NCBI GenBank assembly: GCA_030745755.1
Contig: JASLOA010000013.1
Coordinates: 1 to 64,000 of the forward strand
Direction: 5' to 3'
From: Kiritimatiellia bacterium
GTDB taxonomy: Bacteria; Verrucomicrobiota; Kiritimatiellia; UBA8416; JABMPJ01
DNA: 64,000 bases
Part shown: positions 50,392 through 58,796 of the stretch, piece after piece
Layout: every line of letters begins with the position of its first letter
How positions within the stretch are numbered: position 1 is the first letter of the stretch
Made by a program: the position numbers and the translations under genes
Notes under the pieces: generated by a model
Seen by the model: only the letters and a program-made list of their open reading frames with translations
The model's database searches: none
What the model was told of the DNA's origin: nothing

Positions 50392-51653
50392 TGCGTAATC
50401 GCATTCTGGGAATAGCCGGGCTGATGATACGGCAGGCCGTCCGCTCGCGCTTTGTGTTCTGCCTGTTTGTGCTGATGCTGTCACTCCTGGTCGGGTTTGC
50501 CCTGACGATCAAGGGGGATGGAACCGTCGCGGGCAGACTGCAGGTTCTTCTTTCTTACGCACGGGGCGCCGTGGGCGTTGTGTTGGGGATTGCCTCGCTG
50601 TGGCTGGCATGCGGCGCCTTTTCGGTGGAGATCGAGAACCGGCGGCTGCACCTGGTCATGGTGAAACCCGTTCGAAACGTTGAGCTGTGGATCGGGAAAT
50701 GGCTCGGAATCGTGACGGTAGCCGCACTTATGCTGACCGTGGCCGGCCTGTTTCTGATGGGGGCGGGCACCGTTGCGCTGCGGCGTACGGCGCCCGATGG
50801 CGTCGACGGGCGCACGGTACGCCAGCAGATCCTGGTTGCGCGCCAGCGTGTTGAAGCAGTGCGGGCAATGGGTGAGGCGGGCGAAGCGCGGTGGGAACTC
50901 GACTGTCCTGACGCCGTTGCGTCTGGTGCGTCCGTTTCCACGCTGCAATACCGGTTTGTGTCGCCCCTGCGCGATCAGCCGCCCATACAGGTGCACTGGG
51001 CGGCGGTGGATGCGAATGGCGCCTCGCTCTTCGAAGCCGATTGTGAGGCCTATATGGACGGCGTCAACCGCCTGGACATTCCTGCCGAGAGCCTGCCGCC
51101 CGGAGAGCGCATCGCCCTGGTGTTTGGTATGCGGGTGAATCAACCGGATACACCGCATCATGTGACGTTTCACCCCGAGTATCCTGTCGAGCTGTACGTC
51201 CCTACTGGCGGGTTTGGTGAGAATCTGTTGCGCACGCTGTTGCTCATGTTCTGCCGCGTCGCATTGCTGGCGGCCCTGGGGGTCACCGTGGGTACCGTCT
51301 TTACATTTCCAGTCGCCGTGTTTGCGTCCGTTGCCATGATCATGGCTACGCTCGTCACCCAGTTCTTCGTGTTCTCATCGGCATGCGAACCGGGGTGCGG
51401 GCATGAGCACCATGGTGAAGAGACAACACCGCAATGGGTGGAGTGGACCGGGGAACACCTCGCCCGGGGCGTGCAATGTGTCGTGGCACCTGTGCTGCAC
51501 TACCGCGTCAGGGGCCGGTTGGCCGGCGGGGTCGCCGTGACATGGGACGAGGTGCATGAAGCGGCCGGTGTCCTCGTGTTCATGTATGGTGGCGCGTTGT
51601 GTGCCCTTGGGTGCGGCGCGCTGCGTCGGCGTGAGATAGCGTTGCCGGTATAG
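50388..51653 (+). CDS. ABC-2-type permease subunit 2 with large external domain
   Basis: 421 residues. Membrane segments lie at about 20-40, 62-82 and 105-125, then a mostly soluble domain (about 130-270) and further segments (about 280-345). A Cys/His-rich loop (CEPGCGHEHHGEE, about 343-355) sits between the last two membrane regions. EIENRRLHLVMVKPVRNVELWIGKWLG is the ABC-2 loop. It overlaps the ATPase gene (ATGATG). The loop may bind a metal; the substrate is unknown. Confidence 0.8.
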   Translation: MMRNRILGIAGLMIRQAVRSRFVFCLFVLMLSLLVGFALTIKGDGTVAGRLQVLLSYARGAVGVVLGIASLWLACGAFSVEIENRRLHLVMVKPVRNVELWIGKWLGIVTVAALMLTVAGLFLMGAGTVALRRTAPDGVDGRTVRQQILVARQRVEAVRAMGEAGEARWELDCPDAVASGASVSTLQYRFVSPLRDQPPIQVHWAAVDANGASLFEADCEAYMDGVNRLDIPAESLPPGERIALVFGMRVNQPDTPHHVTFHPEYPVELYVPTGGFGENLLRTLLLMFCRVALLAALGVTVGTVFTFPVAVFASVAMIMATLVTQFFVFSSACEPGCGHEHHGEETTPQWVEWTGEHLARGVQCVVAPVLHYRVRGRLAGGVAVTWDEVHEAAGVLVFMYGGALCALGCGALRRREIALPV

Positions 51654-51795
51654 GGGCTGTTGCCCAAAAGGAGATCCCTCGGCTTCGCTCGGGATGACAG
51701 TTTTGGAATCAGTGAGTTTCCTGAAGAATTGTCATGCTGAGCTTGTCGAAGCATCTCCTCTGAGTGACCCCGATCGTTTGGGCAATACGCCGTAT
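51654..51795. repeat. CGAGCGAAG-type pair (copy 10, asymmetric, long version)
   Basis: GTTGCCCAAAAGGAGATCCC-TCGGCTTCGCTCGGGATGACA, spacer GGAATCAGTGAGTTTCCTGA, TTGTCATGCTGAGCTTGTCG-AAGCATCTCC, then the closing TTTGGGCAA. The outer GTTGCCCAAA arms make it one of the most complete copies. The gap from 51654 to 52024 has no gene. Confidence 0.88.
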
Positions 51796-51881
51796 AGAGA
51801 AGAGATATGCCGGTGGAGATGAAGACAGTGTCGGACGAAAAGAAGATAAGTTTTCAAAGAGGTGTGGAGATACGAAGCAAG

Positions 51882-51983
51882 TGTCATCCCGAGCTTGTCG
51901 AGGGATCTCCAAATCATCGAGTACGCTGGAGATTTACTTCGGCAAGCTCAGCACAGGCTCTCGACTTCGCTCGGAATGACAGA
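51882..51983. repeat. CGAGCTTGTCGAGGG-type pair (copy 11)
   Basis: TGTCATCCCGAGCTTGTCGA-GGGATCTCC, then GGCAAGCTCAGCACAGGCTC-TCGACTTCGCTCGGAATGACA; decayed right arm. Confidence 0.8.
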
Positions 51984-52024
51984 CTCTCTGTTGGGCTTCA
52001 TTGATAATCTACGAAAAGAAGTTT

Positions 52025-53119
52025 ATGATGCGTCGATTCAAGCACGGTACAGGGGTTCCCTTGCTGACGGTGGCTGTTCTGCTGCTGGTCCTGGCCGGCG
52101 TGTTTCATGCGCCGCTGCTGGAGGCGCGCCGGCGGTCTACCCCCGAGATGGAGGTCTTGAGCGATGCGCCGCCGGTTGTCCTGTTCACCACTGTTGTCCT
52201 GGGTGGATTCCGCGGCGTGATCGCGGACGCGCTCTGGCTGCGGGCCTCCTACTTGCAGGAAGAAGGACGCTATCTCGAACTCGTGCAGTTGGCCGACTGG
52301 GTCACCAAGCTCGAGCCGCGCACAACCGATGTCTGGGCGTTCCATGCCTGGAACCTGGCCTACAACGTTAGCGTCATGATGCCCGTGGCCGAAGATCGCT
52401 GGCGCTGGGTTCGGCAGGGCATCGAATTGCTGCGTGACAAGGGCGTTCATTACAACCCTGCGGATCCGCGGATCTATCGCGAGCTGGGCTGGATGTTCCA
52501 GCACAAGCTGGGCGGTGATTCTGATCGTCTGCATGCCTATTATAAGAGGCAGTGGAGTGACTATGTGGCCGCGCGAATCGGTGCCAGCGGCCGCGCCAAT
52601 TACGATAGGCTCGCGTTGGAGCCGGACCTGCGTGAGTGCATCCGCAAAGACCTGGGTATGGATGTCGAGCGGATGCAGATCGTCGATGCCATTTACGGTC
52701 CACTGGATTGGCGTCTGCCGCAGTCGCACGCCGTCTACTGGGCCTACCGGGGACTGGCGGTAGCCGGACCGGAAGGATTTCTTGAATGTAGCCGCATGAT
52801 CTACCAGTCGATGTCCGAGCTGTTCCTGTGGGGCAAGATGAGCTGGAATGGCCAGGATGAGCTCGTAATGGAGGCGGACAAGCGTCTGTTGCCTCGCGTT
52901 CTCCGTGCCTACGAGGATGCCCTATCGCTTTACGATCAGCCCGGTTTGAGCGAGGCCTATGCCAATTTCCTGACCGGCGCGACGCTGGTGATGGCCAAGC
53001 AAGGCGACAAGCGCCGTGCACGCCGCTGCTTCGAACGCCTCCACACCCATCATCCCACCCCGCTCACGGCCCGGGGATACGATGCCTTCATCGCTGCTCA
53101 TCGGGAAGAGGGGAACTAG
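52025..53119 (+). CDS. Membrane-anchored TPR-like protein
   Basis: 364 residues from the ATG at 52025. It has an N-terminal anchor (about 12-30: LLTVAVLLLVLAGVF), then helical repeats (ALWLRASYLQEEGRYLELVQ, AFHAWNLAYNVSVMMPVAED, IYRELGWMFQHKLGGDSDRL). The C-terminal part (LSEAYANFLTGATLVMAKQG) is again TPR-like. It is 371 bases after the ABC genes and directly abuts apbE (TAG-ATG). It may be the periplasmic partner of the transporter; inference. Confidence 0.75.
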   Translation: MMRRFKHGTGVPLLTVAVLLLVLAGVFHAPLLEARRRSTPEMEVLSDAPPVVLFTTVVLGGFRGVIADALWLRASYLQEEGRYLELVQLADWVTKLEPRTTDVWAFHAWNLAYNVSVMMPVAEDRWRWVRQGIELLRDKGVHYNPADPRIYRELGWMFQHKLGGDSDRLHAYYKRQWSDYVAARIGASGRANYDRLALEPDLRECIRKDLGMDVERMQIVDAIYGPLDWRLPQSHAVYWAYRGLAVAGPEGFLECSRMIYQSMSELFLWGKMSWNGQDELVMEADKRLLPRVLRAYEDALSLYDQPGLSEAYANFLTGATLVMAKQGDKRRARRCFERLHTHHPTPLTARGYDAFIAAHREEGN

Positions 53120-54349
53120 ATGTTGTCGAAACGGATTGGTAGGGCGACCCCTCCGGGGGAGCCGTGCGCAAGGAGTCGTGCATGTGTAGCGGCAGTTGCG
53201 GACAGGGCCTGTTCTGCCGCAGCGCATGCGCACGACTTACTCGCGGCTCGCCGGGACGGCTCGCCCTACCCGCGAGGCCTCTGGGTTCTATCGCTGTTTC
53301 TCTTTCTCGCCATCTCGTGTCGTCGCGAAGCCAAGCCGGTTTCGCGGCAGTGGGAGACCATGGGCACCTTTGCCTCCGTCAGCGTTCCCGCCAGTGCGGC
53401 GGACACGCTGTCCCCGTGTGTGGCAGAGGCGACCGGTTCTTTCGCAGACTTCAATGCGCTGTTCAGCACGTATATCGAGAGCAGCGAGATCTCGCGTCTC
53501 AACCGTGACGCCGGCGGCGCGTCGGTTGTGATATCGGCCACAACGGCCGAAATGCTCAGGCTGGCCCGTCATTACGGCGAACTGTCAGATGGTGCCTTCG
53601 ATATTTCCGTTAAGCCCCTCATGCAGCTGTGGGGCTTTCGCGGCACGAATCCGCCAACCGCATTGCCTGTTGCTGCCGACCGTGAGGCGCTGTTGCCCCT
53701 GGTTGACTATCGACGCGTTGAGCTGAGCGATGGCACCGCACGGCTTCTGGCCGCAGGGATGCAAGTCGACCTGGGGGGCATCGCCAAGGGGTTTGCTGTA
53801 GATGCCTGCTTTGATGGGCTCGTCAAGACGGGGCACCGCGATATCCTGGTCAACCTGGGCGGCAACATGCGCGGCAGCGGCAGTGCGGCGCCGAACCGCG
53901 CATGGCGCGTGGGGGTTCGCCATCCCTTCGACCGATCACAGCTCGTGGGGGCGGTAGCGCTGCCCGATGGCTGGGCTGTTGCGACGTCCGGCAACTATGA
54001 GAAGTTCATAGAGATCGACGACCAACGCTATGCCCACATCATGGACCCACGCACCGGACTCCCCGTTCAAGGCATGGCCGGCGCAACCGTACTCAGCCGC
54101 ACCGGCGTCGAAGCCGATGCTCTATCTACGGCCCTGTTTGTCGTCGGCATGCAGGGGGCAGGGGAGATGCTGGCCCGGGCGCCCGACTCCGAAGCGCTCC
54201 TCATCCCCGACCGCCACCCCCTGGAAATCCACGTCACCCCCGGCTTCGCAGACCACTTTGCCCCACTGCCTTCCTATGAAGATGCTGTTCGCGTGATGCG
54301 GGGAGGGGGGGGGGTGGAGAGGTGTGGCGGCCCTACTGTCGGCAAGTAA
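53120..54349 (+). CDS. apbE: ApbE-type FAD:protein FMN transferase with a repeat inserted in its signal peptide
   Basis: 409 residues. The start (AGAGGGGAAC before ATG) gives MLSKRIGR, but the hydrophobic core WVLSLFLFLAISC and lipobox-like Cys come only at about 55-67; the residues between are translated from a GGTAGGGCG-type repeat. The catalytic part is complete: QWETMGTFASVSV, STYIESSEISRLN, GMQVDLGGIAKGFAVD, ILVNLGGNMRG, ATSGNYEKF and YAHIMDPRTGLPV. ApbE attaches FMN to Thr residues of electron-transport proteins such as NqrC or RnfG; none is in the window. Confidence 0.9.
   Translation: MLSKRIGRATPPGEPCARSRACVAAVADRACSAAAHAHDLLAARRDGSPYPRGLWVLSLFLFLAISCRREAKPVSRQWETMGTFASVSVPASAADTLSPCVAEATGSFADFNALFSTYIESSEISRLNRDAGGASVVISATTAEMLRLARHYGELSDGAFDISVKPLMQLWGFRGTNPPTALPVAADREALLPLVDYRRVELSDGTARLLAAGMQVDLGGIAKGFAVDACFDGLVKTGHRDILVNLGGNMRGSGSAAPNRAWRVGVRHPFDRSQLVGAVALPDGWAVATSGNYEKFIEIDDQRYAHIMDPRTGLPVQGMAGATVLSRTGVEADALSTALFVVGMQGAGEMLARAPDSEALLIPDRHPLEIHVTPGFADHFAPLPSYEDAVRVMRGGGGVERCGGPTVGK
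53138..53270. repeat. GGTAGGGCG-type pair inside the apbE signal region
   Basis: The left arm GGTAGGGCGACCCCTCCGGG-GGAGCCG(TGCGC...) and right arm CGGCTCGCCGGGACGGCTCG-CCCTACC lie in inverted orientation and are translated. The inner part GCGCAAGGAGTCGTGCATG pairs with CATGCGCACGACTTACTCGC. Confidence 0.88.
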
Positions 54350-54366
54350 CCTGTTGAACGTTTGGA

Positions 54367-54765
54367 TCAGCGTTTTCTGGAAGGGCGCGCTCTTCCAGAA
54401 ATACGCTGCTGCCGCTCGTTCTTCCCATACTGTGCTCTCTCTTCGCGCAAAACATGCACGCAGAAGGAATTCAAGCTTTCGCCATATCGTAGAGCGTCTA
54501 CCGCGAGGGCCTTATGCAGCTCCTTTCCAACCCTGACAACGAATTTTCCAGAGTACTCCTTTCCCGCAGTGGCTGCGGGAAGGGGCTCCCCATCTTCTTG
54601 ATAGATATCGATCCACTCTTCCACGGTCTGGCAGAGATCTTTGTAGACCTTGGCTTCGTTATCTCCGTGAATACCGCCCAACATAAGACCTGGGCATGTA
54701 CCAACATAGCACTGATCCTCTTTCGACCATTCCACAATCTTGAGGTACCTATCACTCTGCTTCAT
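54367..54765 (-). CDS. hicB: HicB-family antitoxin
   Basis: 132 residues. The N-terminal HicB fold (about 5-70: YLKIVEWSKEDQCYVGTCPG ... LCQTVEEWIDIYQEDG) resembles a partial RNase H. The C-terminal ribbon-helix-helix (FVVRVGKELHKALAVDALRYGESLNSF) should bind the operator. The tail QQRISGRARPSRKR is basic. It is encoded after the toxin and overlaps it by 4 bases. Confidence 0.9.
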   Translation of the reverse strand: MKQSDRYLKIVEWSKEDQCYVGTCPGLMLGGIHGDNEAKVYKDLCQTVEEWIDIYQEDGEPLPAATAGKEYSGKFVVRVGKELHKALAVDALRYGESLNSFCVHVLREERAQYGKNERQQRISGRARPSRKR

Positions 54766-54956
54766 TTTGTCACCTCGCGAACTGCTTTTCTGACATCTCG
54801 TTCTTGATACCGTTTCGCGTCATGCGAAGGGTTGCCGCTGAGAGTTATCTTTGAGCCTCGGTCGTGCGTGAAGTTCCGGTGACTACCCTTGCCGCCACGA
54901 TTCACAAATCCTGCTTCTGTCAGGTCACGAATCAGCTCCTTAATCCTCTTTGGCAT
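54762..54956 (-). CDS. hicA: HicA-family mRNA interferase toxin
   Basis: 64 residues. It has the small dsRBD-like fold of HicA; the catalytic His is H26 in GGKGSHRNFTH. LTEAGFVNRGGKGSHRNF is diagnostic. The toxin is encoded before the antitoxin, the usual order. The palindrome TACTATAGTA (54970-54979) upstream may be part of the autoregulated promoter. Confidence 0.92.
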   Translation of the reverse strand: MPKRIKELIRDLTEAGFVNRGGKGSHRNFTHDRGSKITLSGNPSHDAKRYQERDVRKAVREVTK

Positions 54957-54969
54957 AAAGGTATGGTAC

Positions 54970-54979
54970 TACTATAGTA
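54970..54979. promoter_or_regulatory. Palindrome upstream of hicA
   Basis: The perfect 10-bp palindrome TACTATAGTA lies 14 bases before the hicA start; it contains TATAGT on the minus strand (-10-like). A HicB operator candidate. Confidence 0.4.
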
Positions 54980-55116
54980 TCACGGCAGTCAATCCTCGAC
55001 TGTTGATAATCTCTTCTCGCCCGACGTCCGACTCTCCGTTCGGAGCGGTGCTTGATCTGGTGCGGGGCGTGCGGTATTCTCCCCGGAGCTGTTTTCTTCA
55101 GGAGATGGGACGGGGT

Positions 55117-56079
55117 ATGAGGATTCTTTCGGGTATACAGCCTTCGGGCAAGCTGCACATTGGCAACTACTTTGGCATGATGCGACCGGCGATCGAGTTA
55201 CAGGAGCGTGGCGATGCCTATCTGTTCATCGCAAACTACCATGCGCTGACGACCGTGGCCGATGCCGATGCACTGCGGGCATCGACCTGGGATGTCGCGC
55301 TCGACTTCCTTGCCTGCGGGCTCGATCCGGAGCGTACGGTCTTCTTTCGTCAGAGCGATGTACCGGAGGTCACCGAGCTGGCCTGGTTGCTTTCGATCGT
55401 GACCCCCATGGGGCTCCTGGAGCGCTGCCACAGTTACAAGGATAAGACGGCCAAGGGTATCACCCCATCGCACGGCCTCTTCGCCTATCCGGTGCTCATG
55501 GCGGCGGATATCCTGGCCGTGCAATCGGATATCGTGCCGGTGGGGCGCGACCAGAAGCAGCATGTGGAGGTGACTCGCGACCTCGCCATCAAGTTCAACA
55601 ACCAGTATGCGCCTGTCTTCAAGGTCCCCGAACCGTCGATCCAGGACCATGTCGCCGTGGTGCCGGGCGTGGATGGCCAGAAGATGTCGAAGTCCTATAA
55701 CAACCACATTGAGCTGTTCGGCGGCAAGAAAGCCACGAAATCCAAGGTCATGCGAATTGTGACCGACAGCACACCGCTCGAAGAACCGAAGGACCCCGAC
55801 ACGTGTAACGTCTTCGCGCTCTACAAACTCTTCGCCGACGCCGATGAGCAGCAGGCTATGGCGGACCGCTATCGGGCGGGCAACTTTGGCTATGGCGATG
55901 CCAAGAAGGCGCTCTTCGAGAAGCTGTGGGAGACGTTCGAGCCGTTCCGCGCCAAGCGCGAAGAACTGGCGGCCAATCCGGACTTTGTGGAGTCCGTCCT
56001 GAAAAGCGGCGCCGCGAAGGCGCGGGTGGAAGCCCGCCGCACGCTTGACCAGGCACGCCAGGCGGTGGGGCTCGCATGA
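55117..56079 (+). CDS. trpS: Tryptophanyl-tRNA synthetase
   Basis: 320 residues from the ATG at 55117 (MRILSGIQPSGKLHIGNYFG); 55105 is an alternative. The class I signatures are HIGN (PSGKLHIGNY) and KMSKS (DGQKMSKSYNN). PVGRDQKQHVEVTRDLA binds tryptophanyl-adenylate. It is the first gene of an overlapping run; its stop overlaps scpA by 4 bases. Confidence 0.95.
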   Translation: MRILSGIQPSGKLHIGNYFGMMRPAIELQERGDAYLFIANYHALTTVADADALRASTWDVALDFLACGLDPERTVFFRQSDVPEVTELAWLLSIVTPMGLLERCHSYKDKTAKGITPSHGLFAYPVLMAADILAVQSDIVPVGRDQKQHVEVTRDLAIKFNNQYAPVFKVPEPSIQDHVAVVPGVDGQKMSKSYNNHIELFGGKKATKSKVMRIVTDSTPLEEPKDPDTCNVFALYKLFADADEQQAMADRYRAGNFGYGDAKKALFEKLWETFEPFRAKREELAANPDFVESVLKSGAAKARVEARRTLDQARQAVGLA

Positions 56080-56882
56080 CGCTGGCCCTCCAGGAAGACT
56101 ACAAGGTCGATCTCGAGGTGTTCGAGGGACCCCTCGACCTCTTGCTCTACCTGATCCGCAAGGATGAGGTCGACATTTACGATATTCCCATCGAGCGCGT
56201 CACGACGCAGTACATGGAGTATCTTGACCTGATGCGCATGCTCGACCTGAACATCGCGGGCGAGTTCATCGTCATGGCCGCCACGCTAATGATGATCAAA
56301 AGCCGCATGCTGCTCCCGGTTGAGGAACGCCACGATCTGCCCGAAGAGGATGAAGAGGCCGACCCGCGCTGGGAACTGGTGCGCCAGTTGGTTGAATACA
56401 AGAAGTTCAAAGATGCGGCCACACTCCTCAAAGACTGGGAGGTCTCGCAGGAGAATGCGTTCCTGCATAGTGGAAGCGGCGTGGTGATTGAGCCCGACGA
56501 GCCGGGCCTGGCGATCAAGGATGTCAACATTTTCGATCTCATCAGTGCCTTCAACGAGGTGCTGAAACGTGCCGCCGTGGAAGACCTGGGCGAGATATTC
56601 GCCGAGAAGTTCACCGTGGCCGAGAAGATCGAAGCGATCCTCCACCGCGTGCGCGGCGGCGAATCGATCATGTTCTTTGAGTTGTTCTCGTCGATGAGTT
56701 CACGCCAGGAAATTGTGTGTACCTTCCTGGCACTCCTGGAGTTGATTAAGATCCGGCAGATCGACGTGCTGCAGAAAGAACGCTTTGGCGATATGGTGAT
56801 CGAAGCCGCCGAGGAGGCTGAGGAAGCCGAGGAAGAGCCCGACATGTTTGCGGGTTTGGAACAGGAAGACAGCGATGAGTGA
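56076..56882 (+). CDS. scpA: Segregation and condensation protein A
   Basis: 268 residues. The N-terminal DYKVDLEVFEGPLDLLLYLI and DEVDIYDIPIERVTTQYMEY, and the C-terminal winged helix (IMFFELFSSMSSRQEIVCTF), identify the SMC kleisin. It overlaps trpS and scpB. It works with ScpB and SMC in chromosome condensation. Confidence 0.95.
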   Translation: MTLALQEDYKVDLEVFEGPLDLLLYLIRKDEVDIYDIPIERVTTQYMEYLDLMRMLDLNIAGEFIVMAATLMMIKSRMLLPVEERHDLPEEDEEADPRWELVRQLVEYKKFKDAATLLKDWEVSQENAFLHSGSGVVIEPDEPGLAIKDVNIFDLISAFNEVLKRAAVEDLGEIFAEKFTVAEKIEAILHRVRGGESIMFFELFSSMSSRQEIVCTFLALLELIKIRQIDVLQKERFGDMVIEAAEEAEEAEEEPDMFAGLEQEDSDE

Positions 56883-57687
56883 GAAGAAGACAGACGTAGA
56901 CGCAGCAGACATCGTGGATCTGAAACAGATTCTTGGCGCCATGATCTTTGGCGCCAACCGGTCTCTGTCCATCAAGGAGATGAAGAAGACACTGCGGGCC
57001 GTGGGCGAGGAGTCCGGCGGCCCGGCCAAGGTGTACGCCACGATCCGCGAGAGTGAGATTGCCCAGACACTCGAGAAGCTGATCATCGAGATGGACCAGC
57101 TGCAAGGCGGCATGCATATCGCCGAGGTGGCCGGTGGCTTCCGGTTCCAGAGCGATCCGCAGTGCGGTATCTGGCTGCGCAACCTCCTCGATAAAGGCAA
57201 GCCAAGTCGTCTCTCCCAGCCCGGCCTGGAGACCCTGGCCGTGATTGCCTATCGGCAACCCATCACGCGCGCACAGATTGAGGCCATCCGTGGGGTCAGC
57301 GTCGATCATGTCGTGCGCAAGCTTCTGGAGATGCAACTCATCCGTATATCCGGTCGCTCCGAGCTGCCCGGTCGTCCCTTTATGTATGCCACGACGCACT
57401 ACTTCCTGGAGCATTTCGGACTGCGCGATCTCAGCCAGCTCGAAGAGGTCAACCCGATGCTGAAGCGGCGCGACGCCGCGGTATCGGTTGAAACCGCTCA
57501 GAAGGAGGCGACGCAGCCTGAAATGGACATGTCCGCGACCGCCGACGACTCAACGGAAGCGGAGTCGGAAGCGGAGTCGGAAGAAGACGCGACGGCCGAT
57601 GATACGGCCGACAACCCTCCAACTCCTCCTGCCGAAGCACCCGGCGACGATAGTGAAGATGAAGAGAAGCAGGCGGATACCCCGTGA
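56875..57687 (+). CDS. scpB: Segregation and condensation protein B
   Basis: 270 residues from the ATG at 56875, overlapping scpA by 8 bases. Two winged helices (about 15-100 and 108-180) carry LETLAVIAYRQPITRAQIEA and GRPFMYATTHYFLEHFGLRD. The last 75 residues are an acidic, low-complexity tail (TEAESEAESEEDATADDTAD), much longer than usual. It overlaps hisC by 4 bases (GTGA). Confidence 0.94.
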   Translation: MSEKKTDVDAADIVDLKQILGAMIFGANRSLSIKEMKKTLRAVGEESGGPAKVYATIRESEIAQTLEKLIIEMDQLQGGMHIAEVAGGFRFQSDPQCGIWLRNLLDKGKPSRLSQPGLETLAVIAYRQPITRAQIEAIRGVSVDHVVRKLLEMQLIRISGRSELPGRPFMYATTHYFLEHFGLRDLSQLEEVNPMLKRRDAAVSVETAQKEATQPEMDMSATADDSTEAESEAESEEDATADDTADNPPTPPAEAPGDDSEDEEKQADTP

Positions 57688-58796
57688 AGTCCTTTGCAGA
57701 GCTAGCCAATCCCTGGGTCCAAGACCTCGTGGTTTACGAACCCGGTCGCCCCATTGAAGAAGTGGCCCGGGAGCTCGGGTTCACTAACCCCGGCGATATC
57801 ATCAAGCTGGCATCCAACGAGAATGCCCTGGGCCCGTCTCCCCTGGCCGTGCAAGCGATGCGGGGTGCGGCCGAGACCATGCATCTCTATCCCGATGGCG
57901 GCACCTTCACCTTGCGTCAGGCGTTGGCCGCCCATCTTGATGTTGATCCTGCGCAGATACTTCCGGGCACCGGGAGTAACGAGCTGATTGAGCTGTTGGG
58001 GCACGCGTTTCTCGGTGAGGGAACCAACATCGTCATGTCCCGGCAGGCCTTCGTGGTCTATCGGCTCGTGGCGAATGCTGCACGCGCGGCGACCATTGCC
58101 GTGCCGATGACCGACTTCAGACATGATCTTATGGCCATGCTCGATGCGATCACGCCTGAGACGAAGATCGTGTTCATCGCCAATCCGAACAACCCCACCG
58201 GCACGATGGTGTCGCAGGCTGAGATCGACCGCTTTATGGATGCGGTGCCGAACGATGTGATCGTCTGCTTCGACGAAGCCTATGTGGAGCTGCTGGATCC
58301 TGGGCAGCAACCCGATGTGCTCCAGTACGTGCGGGCTGGCCGCAATGTGGTGGTGCTACGTACGTTCTCGAAAGCCTATGGCCTGGCCGGGTTGCGTATG
58401 GGCTATGCCGTGGCTCCAGAGCCCTGCAGTGCGCTTCTGAACAGCGTGCGCCAACCGTTCAATGTAAACGCCATGGCCCAGGTCGCGGCCCGGGCGGCGC
58501 TGGCTGACGAGGACCATATCGAGCGAACGCGGCGATTGGTCAGCGATGGCATCGCCCAGTTTGAAGCCGGTTTTAAGGCCCTGGGACTTGCCTGGGTGCC
58601 GACGGTTGTGAATTTTGTGCTTGTCGAGGTGGGTGCGGGACGTGAGACCTTTGTGGCGCTTCAGAAGGAAGGTGTCATTACGCGGCCCATGGATGGCTAC
58701 GGATTGCCTGGCCATATCCGCATTACCATCGGTACCCGCGAGGAGAATGAGAAGTGTCTTCTCGCACTGGCGCGCGTGATGGAGGACTCCAAGTGA
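57684..58796 (+). CDS. hisC: Histidinol-phosphate aminotransferase-type enzyme
   Basis: 370 residues from a GTG start. It is a PLP-dependent class I/II aminotransferase; IIKLASNENALGPSPLAVQA, GSNELIELLGHAFLGEG, IANPNNPTGTMV, the Schiff-base Lys in RTFSKAYGLAGLRMGY and the C-terminal RITIGTREENEKCL are diagnostic. HisC also transaminates prephenate-derived aromatic acids; placement next to tyrA and aroA supports a role in tyrosine and phenylalanine synthesis. Confidence 0.93.
   Translation: MKSFAELANPWVQDLVVYEPGRPIEEVARELGFTNPGDIIKLASNENALGPSPLAVQAMRGAAETMHLYPDGGTFTLRQALAAHLDVDPAQILPGTGSNELIELLGHAFLGEGTNIVMSRQAFVVYRLVANAARAATIAVPMTDFRHDLMAMLDAITPETKIVFIANPNNPTGTMVSQAEIDRFMDAVPNDVIVCFDEAYVELLDPGQQPDVLQYVRAGRNVVVLRTFSKAYGLAGLRMGYAVAPEPCSALLNSVRQPFNVNAMAQVAARAALADEDHIERTRRLVSDGIAQFEAGFKALGLAWVPTVVNFVLVEVGAGRETFVALQKEGVITRPMDGYGLPGHIRITIGTREENEKCLLALARVMEDSK

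Noticed and set aside
51880..51990. Insertion sequence remnants
   Set aside because: Arms match the short repeat family; no transposase fragment or terminal duplication was seen.
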